64,000 bases of DNA from Aristolochia californica (lineage: Eukaryota > Streptophyta > Magnoliopsida > Piperales > Aristolochiaceae): the NCBI GenBank assembly GCA_029961685.1, contig JARWKL010000001.1, positions 58,453,314 to 58,517,313 on the forward strand. The letters run 5' to 3'. The translations under genes were made by a program, and so were the position numbers. This document shows, one piece after another, positions 23,530-36,100 of the stretch (positions are counted from its first letter, which is position 1; the number at the start of each line of letters is the position of its first letter). Below the pieces are notes generated by a model. The model was not told the origin of the DNA. It searched no databases and worked only from the letters and a program-made list of their open reading frames with translations.

Positions 23530-26500
23530 ATGGGGAGGGAGGTGGCCGAAAGTTGCGTGGACAGCATGGTGATAGAAATGGTCTCTGCCTACTGCTCACG
23601 CCTTTACTCCACCCATCCTGAAATCGCTGCTCAAAGAATTGAAGCTATTGGGTTTCAGGTCGGACACCAGCTCGCTGAAAGGTAAGCGAAGCTGATCATT
23701 CCTCAAATCTTATTTATTGTTCTCGATTCTGTTTTAGTTCGTTCCCATTCATTGATAGATTGGGATCTGCTTCTGTAATGATTTTTGCACGTCAAAATTG
23801 GGGTTCTGGGGGCTTATAGCTCGTCGATCTATGTGATTGGTTTCATAGCAGCAGATCTATTAATAAGGTACATGAAATTCAGCTGAGTAAAACAAAAATA
23901 AAACTCTTTCAAAGAAAGAAAAAAAAAAAGGATAACAACACAACTAGAATGCTGTCACTTATCTAACATGAATTCTCCCATTTTTTTGTTTTTTTAACAA
24001 TCTAATATGAAACGGAGAGGGACTTAATCCTTCGTTTGCAGGAGAAACGATAGCACTAGTTGAGAGGGACCTTTATTTTCTCTTTTTTTGTTTTAAAAAA
24101 AAACTAATTGTTATTTTACTGATATCGGTCCTGCTGAATTTAACTTGAATTCCGTGAACCATTTCTCGAAAAAATGTTATGGGGCACTGTGGTTGTGATT
24201 GGTCAGGTTGAGCCTGTGCTTATGTTTATGGTAAAAGGGTAAGAAACAAGGTGCAAGTGGCAAATGGTGGAAAAGGTATATCTTCTTACCGCAGCCTGTT
24301 ACAACACCCATCGATATTAATTGGGGTTTTATATATTTTGGGTAGAATTTGATGAAATTGGTGGAACATTGACAGGACGAGGAATTGCAGGGATAACTAG
24401 TGTATGTATGCAAGAAATTGATTCCGGTTTAGGGCAACTAACCTTCTAAGTGGTTTCTTTAAGGGAAACCAACCTCTTCTCACCGAGGGCAAATTTAAGG
24501 TGGAAATTATGGACTTCTTTCCTCTAGGACATCATCTATTTGGATAAAAAATTATTAAAGTAAATTTGCCCCTACTTTAAAATATTTATAAAATATCCTC
24601 ATAATTAGTTATGGGGACAACCCCACCTTGACCTGCTAGCCAGCTAATCATATCAAATACAGGTTTCGTATTGACCTCGAACGATTCCCATGAATGGGTA
24701 CCTGTACACCTTTAATTCCATGTTTGTCTTGGAGCATTAATACAACCTTCATAAATTTGTTGTAAAAGGTTTTTCCACAGCCTGCTGTTCCATTGTTTCT
24801 GCAGGAATGTTCATCAAACTGGAGTTCAATGAAATCTTAAGCAGGAGGTCTGTACAATTTTTAGAAGCCAAAAATGCATTTTGGAACAAAAAAACATCTC
24901 ATAAATTTGCACGGATAACCAGATAGGCCCCAGAAATCAGTTTTTCTTGAATCCAAAAATATAAGCAGGGGAGATACATTTTATTTGTTGCATTGAAGGT
25001 GTCTCTATTGTAGAGGACGTAATGTTTTCACCATAAAGGAAGTCTTTTCCTAGCAATTAACCTCCAATGGCTTTTTCCTAGTTGGAAATAGACAAGCTGC
25101 CTAGATGGCAATTTGATTAGGATTTGATCTGAGAGGCCCTAGTTTCATTATAAATCTCTTGATTTTTTTTATAAAATGAGAAATCTCTTGATTAAGAACA
25201 TGATTAAGGGCTTATGGCCATAATGCAAAGAGAGGGTTAGCCCTTTTTTTTTTTTTTTTTTTTTTTAACTTGAACTTTATCTTTTCAGACACCCTACAAA
25301 ATGTTAGTGCCTTCAAAGGGAATATGGCACTGGAGTATTTTAGGGACCTTGCTAACATGTCAAAAGCACCAAATTGATGGAGCATGAGAAGTTAGACCCT
25401 TCACCTTATTATATGGTAGGCTGGCCCACCCAATGCCTTCCACAGTTTAAGCCCCAAATGCATGTAAGAATCGACCATACTTCCATGTTGATATCCAAGA
25501 TGGCCTACTTTATACTGGCTTTTGCTCCCATCAGGTTGCCATTTTTATCTCAAAATGCTGTTCTTGCTTTGATACCAACTCCTAGGTATTATGTTAGTAA
25601 TCCAAAAGCTCTAGAGTTGTTTGGACACAAATTAGATCTTTGCCTGAATCTTATGCCATTTACCTATGTTGGGTCCTATGGCCACATAGCAGAGAGGTGA
25701 AAAGAGTAGAAGATTGAGAATGGGACTCCTAAAGGAGTCACTTACATAAGGATGATGATGACCTCAGGTAAAGCTGTTAAATACAAGAGCTCTTTGGATG
25801 CCTTTTCTCAAATCCTGAAGAATGAAGGGGCAAAGTCTCTCTTCAAGGGTGCTGGTGCAAATATTCTCCGTGCAGTTGCTGCTGCTGGCGTGCTTGCAGG
25901 TTTGTGATGAGTTGGAGGTGATTTTATTGGGGAAGAAGTTTGGATCAGGTGGTGCTTGATTTTTAATTTCTTAGTGTCTCCACCAATGTCGATGAAAATT
26001 CTTTGGAATGCATGACTCTTTGAAGCTTGCTGTACTTACAGGAAAGATGCAGGATAGCTTCTTTGCTAGTTTTGCATTGGGTTGGGTGATGACAAATGGT
26101 GCTGTTCTTGCATCATACCCAATTGATAATGTTCGTAGAAGGATAATTTGGGTGGAGGCCCACAGATGTACCTGCTCTGATACCATATGAAATGGGTTCA
26201 AGGCCTATCCCAAAATGACTAGCCATCTTAGGAAACCTCTTTTCCAACTAATAAACTCAACATATTTGTTTTTATTAATCCATATGAGACTATTCCTTAA
26301 CTAAAAGGTTTTATTCTGATTTTTTTTCCAATGTGTGAATCATATTTACTTTCTTTATCTGGTAACGAATGATGATTCCTTCATATCTTTGGCTTCAGGA
26401 AACTATCTTTACACTTAAATTCCTAACAAATGAGCCGGTGCTGATGGGGGTGGGGATTTGGGGGGTGAGAGGGATTGCCCATCTATCTAGAAGTTTTGAA

Positions 26501-28456
26501 CCATTGACCATTGAGAAAAGTTTCATTGAGAGGGATGCCAATGGCATAGCATTAGGCCAAATATCCATATAGAGGTGACTTCCATAGCTGAAATGGAGTT
26601 TTTTATGTCCAAATCAAATGGGCCATTATTGCAAAAAAAATTCATTTTGCCAGTGCAAAATGAAGCATGAACAAGTTACTTCCCTCTTATACTTTTTAAG
26701 TTTAGTTGTTTCCTGAGGCAATGAGCCTCAATCCAATACAAGAGTTGAAAAGCTGATCTGAAACCATGAAGATTGACGTGAACACTTCCTACAAATTGTG
26801 CAATTTCAGACTGCAATACATTTTGCTTGTTGGGTTTCTTTTTTGCCACTTGTCTCATAGTACCAGGCACTCGAATATGGATGGAAAATAGATTTTTTTC
26901 CTGATGATTTTTTACCTACATCATGTTGGTACAAGTAGACTAACATTAAAAAATCAGTTATTTTTAGCTTACACAGACAGGTAGTAGGTGTTGTTGGGGA
27001 TTAAAAAGGAGCTGCAGTTACCCTTCCAAAGAAAGTAATCTCCTCGTATTAAAAGTTGTTGTTTTATTTAAGATGTAATGAAATTTATAACTGGCTAATA
27101 CTTTTGTTGATTGACTATTTAATGTTCACCAATCAGATTTCTAAACGAGTTCAAGAATAAAGTTTATATCTAGGGCCATCTGTAGCTTACTCTGAAGCAG
27201 TATTAGACTATCACGTGTTGGTAATCTTTGGGGATGTGCACTTTGAAGTTCTGTTTCCATTTCTGTGTTTTGCCCTTCTTGAGAATTTTTTTTCTCATAG
27301 TATATTATTTTTAGTGCAGTATCTTTGTTGCCATTTCTGCCAGTAGTGCATTTATTTAATGCATAATAAGCTGATGACTGCATTATGTATCAGGTGCCAC
27401 TTACGACTGCATCTCCATTCCCTTTTCATTGTTTCTTCAAGTTATCTGTTTTTGGGAATTCTTTTAAACAAGAATTACATAGTCAAATCTTAGTGACCTT
27501 ATGATTCAGTCCAGGTATACAATGGAGCGCCCTCGTTTTAGTGATCATCTGGAGGCAATCAAGTTTATTTGCAAAGATTTCTGGTCTGAGCTCTTCAAGA
27601 AGCAGATTGACAACCTCAAAACTAATCACAGGGTAAGTCCATACAATCAGAATAAGAAAATAAATTTGAAAGGTTGTATAAATTATGTTTCAATATGTAA
27701 TTCAAAATTCACACATTGCAGGGCACTTTCGTGTTGCAAGATAACCGGTTCCTATGGCTTACCCGGGTGTCTTATGATCCAACTCCAGTAAGCCCAAATT
27801 TATCTCCTGCCACTGACCCTTCACATGTAGCTGATAAGGCTTCTCAAGCAACTAGCATGCATCTATACTTCCCATGTGGGATCATTAGAGGAGCACTGAC
27901 TAATTTGGGGATTCCTTGTGCAGTTTCTGCAGACATATCTAACCTTCCTGCATGTAAGTTTAACTATACGAATCAAATTACTTAACTGGCCCATGATGGA
28001 TGCTCACTCTTAAAGTGCAGAACTGTTTCTCAGAATGTTAGAGAAAAAATATTGAAATCAGAGAAATTGATTTGTTCTCCTATCTCTTGTGTGTAGCATC
28101 TACCATTTTACTTTTTACTCCGGTGCAAAGAAACAATAGTGTGATCTAGCACTAATAGAGATCAAGATGACCTACTTTGAACCGACTGGATGATTGAGAT
28201 CCCTCAATTCTGCTACCAGAGGGCTTTTGCCTCTCAAGATGTAGTCAGATCAATCAGACAGTTTCAATTCATGAATACACGTAGTTGTGCTAAAAAAGTT
28301 TATATGTGGTAATTTGTTCAGAAATGAAGTTAATTAGATGAACGTTGGTTGATTAATATGATTATAAATATTTGTTCTTATGTGTTAATAATTGTTTTAT
28401 TATTTCACTGTTGGTTCTGATTAACAGGTTCCTTTGTAGTCCGCATAAAAGTTTGA
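23530..28456 (+). CDS. TRAPPC6B: TRAPP complex subunit 6B (TRS33-like)
   Basis: Exons 23530-23681, 27515-27632, 27722-27953 and 28428-28456 (TGA) give 176 aa in continuous frame, close to the usual length of TRS33/TRAPPC6. The protein belongs to the TRAPP tethering complexes, which act as Rab exchange factors in ER-Golgi and post-Golgi traffic, including cell-plate formation in plants. Diagnostic stretches: [18 protein letters not shown] (Bet3-fold helix), [19 protein letters not shown], the strand [15 protein letters not shown], and the C-terminal [20 protein letters not shown]...CSFVVRIKV. All splice sites are GT-AG. The second exon begins mid-codon (AG|G). Intron 1 is 3.8 kb and carries pseudogene pieces. 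Confidence 0.95.
23682..27514 (+). other. Intron 1 of TRAPPC6B-like gene
   Basis: 3.8 kb. Holds ADP/ATP carrier pseudogene blocks (25750-26142) and primer-binding-site-like motifs at 25566-25577 and 26174-26185 on the minus strand, with a long T run near 25238-25266. Outside these (23.7-25.2 kb and 26.3-27.5 kb) I see nothing assignable. Confidence 0.7.
25750..26142 (+). pseudogene. Rearranged mitochondrial ADP/ATP carrier pseudogene
   Basis: Two blocks of an ADP/ATP translocase coding sequence in swapped order. Block 1 (25750-25959) encodes the C-terminal part: [20 protein letters not shown], then [20 protein letters not shown]. It continues to a frameshifted end that would read FGSGGA and stop. 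Block 2 (about 26020-26142) encodes the part that normally precedes it: [17 protein letters not shown]... to YPIDNVRRR. The carrier signature PxD...RRRMMM is thus cut exactly between RRR and MMM. One extra T near 25902 shifts the frame. No intact gene; it sits in an intron of a different gene. Confidence 0.85.
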
Positions 28457-30103
28457 TACATGCCAAGGATGAAAATGAGTAATAGAAAGGTATTTATTTC
28501 AGTTCCAGTCTTTCAACCTGATAAACTTTGGTTATGCTGTTGCAGACAGACTAGTGTTCCGCTTTTCCACTTTCTGTTACCCTTGTATTTGTAATGACAA
28601 ACAGAACATTTTGGGTGTATATGATGAACCATGTCTTTCTCATGGAGGATCAGCTGGCTCTGATCCTCGTCTGGATACATTAGTTCCATCCATGGATTGT
28701 CTATAACCAGCAAAAGTAGGGATACACGGCATCTGAGTAATTGCTGCTAACTAGAAACCTTGCCTTATTATTGTGATAAGAAAAGTGGTAGTAGCACTTG
28801 TGCATCCAGTGAAAATACTCAAAATTTATTCATCTGCCTAAGTTCTCTCCTACTTTGTGTTGTTTTCTCATATGGGACTGACAGTACTTAGGTATCTATT
28901 ATCAACACATATATTTACATTTTTTTTTTAAAAGATGGTCCTATAATGATCTAATACATTTTTTATCCTCAGAATGATCTACTTTATCTGTGCATTACCT
29001 TATTATCTTTTGAATCACCCTTTTCTTATAAGGGTTAATTGATTCTATAAGCCCTAGAATATAACCACAATTCCTATATACTCCTCATATTTAATGGATC
29101 TCTTTTGTATGATTTACTATAGAATAAATAATTTTAATATTTTAAGGAAAATTTTAATGCAACAAACTTAAGGACACAATGTGGTCCCTTTTTGTAAATT
29201 TGATATTGTTTTTTAATATTGACAAACATAAGGATGCAATGCAGCCAAAGAGGACTTCCCCTTAATTGTTCAAGAAACCCGCTTAGAGGTGGGTGGAGGG
29301 AAGGAGGGAGTTGTTGTCGACATAAGGATGTGATGCAGCCAACAAGGGCTTCTCCTTAATTATTCAAGTGATCCATTTAAAGGTGGGTGGGTGAACCTTC
29401 TCCTTAATTGTTCAAGTGACCCAGTCAGAGGTGGGTGGGTGAGCCCTCTCCTTAATTGTTCAAGTGATCCACTTAGAGGGAGGTGGGTTAATTGCGGAAT
29501 AAATCCTTTTTGTTCGATTTATTATAAATTTTGTCTAATATTTAAGATTTTTTTAATATCAACAAACATATTGAGAAGTTTGGTGGGTGGGTGGCAATAA
29601 ATCCTTTTCGTTGGACTCATTTTTAAATAATTAAAAAAATCTACATTTCAGTGGTGAACATTTATGTAAATTCCAATATTTTTTTTTGAAATAACAATTT
29701 TTGATTTTCGGATAAAAATGCCCAGAAGCTGGGTATTTTTTATTAAAAAAAATGTAATTTATGGGATAAAATGTAAGATACGATTCTTCTGAATAATCGT
29801 AAATTGCTTGATAAAATATAAAAAATTCAAATAATTAATTATTAATTTTTGAGGATTTTTTTTTTATACATAGACAAACCTAAGGACACAGAGGCTGTTA
29901 GCCTGTTACAGTGGAATTCCCTCTTCTTTTTGCAGTGAAAATGTAGGCCATGGGCCTAGTGTTGCCTTGTTTTCTCGTTGACATGTCGGTCGTAGTAAAC
30001 AGTTAACAGCAGCTTGTGAAACTGTTCGCGGCGAGAATCGAGAATCGAGCTTTTGGGACATCATTAATTATCAAATATTTTCCGAAATAAATTATATTCG
30101 TCA
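28457..30103. other. Intergenic region between TRAPPC6B and hydrolase genes
   Basis: 1.65 kb. The left part is TRAPPC6B 3' UTR. The middle carries a minisatellite (29250-29490). The right part is AT-rich and leads into the hydrolase promoter. No gene seen. Confidence 0.6.
29250..29490. repeat. Minisatellite with ~50-bp unit
   Basis: Four imperfect copies built on CCTTAATTGTTCAAGTGA followed by AGAGGTGGGTGGGTGA. The first two copies are spaced further apart because each is preceded by a CATAAGGATG..ATGCAGCCAA segment, so the array has a longer outer unit of about 100 bp and a shorter inner unit. Confidence 0.85.
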
Positions 30104-33100
30104 ATGTCACTGAGAGTGTTAGCAATACCATTCTTGAAGGCTCCCAATTCCCCTCTTCGTCGTCCTACGGACGCTTGTCTTCTGAAAAGGTCTCGACTTC
30201 GAAGCTCTCGGACGAGAATGTCTGCGGATTCTGTAAAGGTTATCGACTCCCATTTACATGTTTGGGCTTCTCCGGAAGAGGTAAAAGAGGTTGCAGAGAC
30301 ACCTTTTTGTTAATACCAGTTCGTTCTGTAGTGAGTTAATTTTACTATTGTTAACATATCTAGGCTGCAAAAGATTATCCTTATTTCCCTGGCCACGAGC
30401 CCACTCTTCCTGGAAAAGTGGAGTTCCTTCTGGAGGTATGGAATTACAACCATCCTGAATTTTTTCTTTGGTGAATTTGTTTTGGGTGGGCCGGAAACTG
30501 TAAACTGTAAACTGGAACTTGGCTAAGAATGGTGGAAATGGCTTTGACGTCTATTGCAGTACTGTGGTACTACGAAATAGGAAAGTAATTCTTGTGTGAA
30601 ACTGGGCATGTGAAGAATTACGATGTGGTAATGCAAAAGAATGTGTTTGAAAACATTTGCAGTAGACTCGAGCTTGGGTGAGAAAGCCTGGACTAATATA
30701 GTTTACTTTGCCAATTGTTCTGAGAAAAAGATTCATGGAATTGCACAAAGCAGCCACAGAATACGCTATAAAATTTGGGATTTCCCATCGTGCAACACTC
30801 ATGGTCCAAAATTAATGTAGTTGCGAAAGCTTGACTGTCAGCAACAGGCTGTGCTTGGCACCATAAGAGACAAGTTTCCCATTGTTAAGATAAAACTAAT
30901 TCGATGAATGTAATGACTGGAAGGCTCAGCTTCGCCATCTGCAAGGAAATGGACTACAGACATTCCACAGTGGTCATTCAGTTAGTGGATCCTGGTTCAT
31001 AGACACACCAAAGTATTAGGATCGGCAACAAAAAAAATATATGAAAGAAAAATAATATAATAAAAGTGCCATGTTAATGTCAAGTAGCTTGGCAGATGAT
31101 TTTTCTTTTTGTTCGTTTAGTTCTTGTTTTATATTTGAACTCTGGCACCCATCTTTCCCTTTCTTTGTTAATGCAGTGCATGGGAGATGCAGGAGTTGAT
31201 GGAGCAATAATTGTGCAACCAATAAATCATATGTTTGACCATTCTCTAGTAACAAGGTTCATTGCATGCTTATTTGCCTTTGTAATGTGATGACTGGCCA
31301 AAATTATGTTTTTTTAACATGTTACATGCTGCTCTTCCCTGAATTTCAATTTTACATAATCACCTCACAGTGTCTAACTTATGTTTCTCAGTGTTCTGAA
31401 GAGGTACCCTTCCAAATTTATTGGCTGTTGTCTTGCTAATCCTGCAGAGGATGGAACAGGCATTAAACAATTTGAAGAGCTTGTTTTGCAGGTTAATCCA
31501 AGAATAGATAGTACTTACAAAATCCATATTTACTTTTTGTTTTGTACTTGTTTTTCCTGAGCACTCAAGCAGTTTTTAGTTGGTTTATCTCAGTTGTACA
31601 CACTCAGCCAAATACTTTTAGTGTTGAGGGATTTTTAACGTTGGGCCCATTCTTTTCATTAGGATGGATATCGTGCAGTTAGATTCAACCACAATTTATG
31701 GCCTTCTGGGCAAAAGGTACCCATTATTTTACATTGCCAAATTTGTAAAGTGCTAGTTTAATTCTTATGTTGATTGTTTCAAGATAACTATATCAATGAG
31801 TCCCTGGTTTTCTGTTGATGATGGTTATTAAGTCCTTCAATTTAAGTCAGTACACTTTATGCAACCTTTTTTTTTCACATAAAAAATGTGGATGCTGACT
31901 TCAGTCCTTGTCATGTTTTTTAGATGACAAATGACATTGGCAAAGCCCTTTTCTCAAAAGCTGGAAATCTTGGGGTTCCAGTATGCTTCTTGTGTATAAA
32001 GGTATCATTTTTCTCTATAATTTGAGTCACATTCTTTTTTTAGCTGTCTACCTTTTAATTTGACATTTTTATGATGTTTCTAGAGCTAAAGCCAGAGGAT
32101 TTGTATGTTAAATTCTTCTCAACTCATCTCAAACTTGAAAAGTCTGCACAAGTAAAAGTTACTAGTTTGATAAAATACACAATGAGTTCCCATGAAATGC
32201 TAATTTGAGGGAAATGATAGTACTTAGCATATCTTCAGTTAAATGAGAGAGAGTTATTACCCTAAGGTTTGTAAACAGCTATACCAATTAAAAAAGAAAC
32301 TTGTGCCGCCCAATGAAATATTTTGAAATGAAAGGAGCGTGACACCGATGATTCTGTTTATGTATCTTTCTGATAACTTTTATTTTCCAGGAAAAGATAT
32401 GAAAGTCATATGACTATTAGATGGCCCTCTCTACATACCATCTATTAAGGCTTTGAGTATATGAATTGAGCCTTCAATTGAGGAGCTTCAAAGTCTTGTC
32501 TGTAAACTAGATTTCGGCTGCAAAGCTTTCATTGAATCGACAGATGTGTCTGGTGGACAGTATCAGTATTTGCACATGTACTTGCTGTCACAACAATAAC
32601 ACCAGGAGAACACTTTGCAGGGTCTCAATTTCCATATTTCAGAAATTGAAGAGCTGTGCTCCGAATTTCCTTCAACAATTGTATTACTTGACCATTTGGG
32701 ATTCGCCAGACCATCACTGTGAGCTCTTTCTCATTAGATTCATTTGTCTTTTTGGGAAGTTGGAAATGATTAGTTATTAATTCAGGTTATCTAACAGAAA
32801 TAATGAAGACAATGAGAACTTTTCTGCACTTTTGAAGCTCTCCAGATTCCCACAGGTGCTAAGTCACTCGGAAGGTTTTTCTGCAGTTCTAATATTAGCT
32901 TCAAGTTTCTTGAACTAGTCACCCTTTAATATGATTATTCCCAAGTGGTCTGGAATCCTGGTCCATTAATGCACAGAGTTGCTTAGAGTTTCTCTGTTTA
33001 AAATATACATTCAGTTTTAGTTGATTGTATTTTTCTTATTCTACTTTCTCGCGTCATTTGTTTCTCTTGCAGGTTTATGTAAAATTCAGTGCCTTGTTCA

Positions 33101-36100
33101 GATTGTCAAGGAAAGCTTTCCCTTATGAGGACTTATCTCACCTTCTCTCCCAGTTGATTTCTAGCTATGGTGCTAACCGAATCTTGTGGGGAAGGTAAAT
33201 CTCAAACTGCTGTTTGAGAAAAACCTGTCAAGAATTGTGCTTAGTTTTTCAAAAAAAAAAATTGTGCTTTGTTTTGAAAAATGAAGGAAGTCTTTCCTAA
33301 GTTTGATAGAAGCCCTTTTCAGAAAAGTTTGGTAGAAGCGCCTTCTTTACAAAGTGACCTGAGTGCTCTAGCTAGGATGCCAAGTCTAGTGGTGATGTTC
33401 TATCATTTTGGTTGAAGACGAGAAAACATCAATTTTCTGTTATCTTGTCCCCCCCCCTGGGGATATTTCTGTTGTATCTACTCTCCCTTCAATGAAAATC
33501 CCTTACAGTTTCCAAAAAACACAAATAATTTCAAAGATCCTAGTTAACTTGCTACTATAACAGGGGTTTGTGTGGTGGCCTCTTGAGAACACTAAATGCT
33601 TGAAGAATACTTCATATTTATAAACAAATACTAGAGATACTAGAATATAGAAGTCCTCTTGAATGTGCATGAAACTTGCATCTATTATTCTTGTTACAAT
33701 TCAAGGGTATTTTAGTCATTAAAGCAGTGGGAATTTGAGTCATTAGACTTGTGAGAGTGTGCTGTTATATGATGTGTTTAGAAGGGGGTAAAGATATAAT
33801 TTCTGTTTATATTTCCCTTGTATTAGCTGCTGTAGACAATAAATCATGAAGGGTATTTTGGTCCACGTGTAAGATTTCACTCAAGTGAATCTAATAAAAG
33901 AATTAGGGTTTGAGCTTTTGACCCTTATGTTGGTTGCTGCACAATGCAGCTTCATCTCCACTCTTTTCTCTTTCTTCTCTTCTTCCTTTTTCTTCTTCTC
34001 AATATATCTTTGACTTTTCAAGGTATCAGAGCAGAGTTAGTCATAGAGAAGCCTCTCAGATTGCTGTTTCTTCTTCTCCTGGAAGTTTGTGATCTCTCTT
34101 TATGGGTATTTCTTCCTTCCTTATGCTGAGTGACCTTTATGGTTAGAACTTTTTTACTTGTGTTGTAACCTACAGCTTAATGGCTTGTGCTGCTCTATGG
34201 AGCAGTTAGTATATGTGTTTGTGACCCTTTAAGGGTTGAATGAAGTTTTGAAGTGTGTTCTACAATGTTCTTGCATCACCTTTATTAGTACACAGGCGTG
34301 CTTGCTTAGATAGGTATAAGTATTGCAGTGGCTTATAAGTTGGTTAATAGAAGCAATTGAAGGTTTCCTAGATGTTATTGAGCACTGTGATTGTGTTTCT
34401 GATAACCCTCCCACTACTGTCTGCGTATATTAGATTTGTTGGGTGTGGGTTAATCGACAGCTGATTGTTTGGACTCTTTTTTTCTTTTGTTATTGCTGTA
34501 ACTTCTGGAATTTGTGAAAGTTATTATGGCTGATACAGGAGAAGTAATTACACTTGCTAAGACCTTAGATTCTGTAGAGATTGGGGATTATATTCAGATC
34601 ACCTCAGATTTGGTCTAGAGTTAAATGGAAATTTTTGATTGCCAAGAGGAAAGTGAAATATTTGTTTCATGATCATCCTAATCCCAGTACTGAGGATTGA
34701 GAAGCAGAAGACCAACAAATTCAGACTTGGATGTGGAATTGTTTGGAGTCCCACATAAGTGATCTGGGGATGAGTTGTGATACTGCTAATGAGATGTAGA
34801 AATTCTTGAATCGATCTTTTCACAAGAGAGTAATCTATCCTGCCCCTATGAATTATATGTGAAGTTCTTCGGTATGAGTAGGAGGGGCAAAACTGTTATT
34901 GAGTATATCATAGGAATGCCTGGAATATTGCAAGAAATTACAGTTTTTCATTCCTTTACAACTGATCTTACACAACTTAGAAGGAATGCTAGATTCGAGT
35001 TGCTCGGTTTTTAGATGCTTTAGGACCAGAGTATGATGCCTTGTGTGCACAAATGTTGGTTGATGACAATGTCCCTACAGGTGTGAATACTTATAACTGA
35101 GTGATTAGGGCTGAGAGTGCTGTTATGTCCAAATGAAGCTAGGAAAGTAAGAATTCTGAAGTTACTGCCCTTACCTTAACTTCTACCCCTTCTCGATCTG
35201 AGTCATTTTGAGGGTGAGGGGCAGGTAGAGGGTGTGGTTGCGATGGTGGTGGCTGTGGGCATCGACGTGGAGAAAGGAAATGGATTATTGTGGTAGGTCC
35301 AATCTCAATTTGACAAGTGTTGGGATAAGTTTGGCTAGCTGGTGTGAGCAGACTCCAATGTTTTTGAAGGTGTTAGTGTGTGTATAAGTAAGCAATGGTC
35401 CACTATTGACTCACATGATGAAATTCTGAAGTTGCTTCAACGCTTAGGAGAACCTACCACTGCTTCAACATTTACTCTTCCTTAGCCAATGCCACTTTAG
35501 TAACATCAGGTATGTTTGCACTTAATGTGACATCTACATCTCCATAGTTCATTGACTTTGGAACATCCATCCATATGGCAAATATGTCCTCTATGTTTTC
35601 TAAAATTGTCATCATCTTCCTTGTATAAATCTGTAAAGTTAGCATATGGATCATCTTCATATATCACCGGCGAAGATGTAATTCATCCTACTCTTCAACC
35701 TTCTTTGTCTTTTGTTTTATATGTCCCTAAGTTTCTTGTTAACTTGTTGTTAGTTAGTCAACTCACCAAATCCTTAAATTGCTCTGTTATATTTTTTCCT
35801 TCTTGTTGTGTATTTCACGATTTGCAAACAACGAGGATGATTAGTTCCGGGCATCAAATCGAGGGGCTTTACTACCTAGTGATGTTCCTCAACATCACTT
35901 TTTGAACACCTGCTTGTGACATTTATAGTTAGGCCATCCAGTTCCACTAAAGCTCTGTTAGTTTCATTCTTCTTTGCTTTGGGACATGTTTTGATTGTTG
36001 ATTATGTTAAACTGGCAAACACCAAAGAATTTCATTTCCTTTGAGTAGTGGTCAGAGTCAAAGTTCATTTGAATTAGTTTATTCTGATGTGTGGAGCCCC

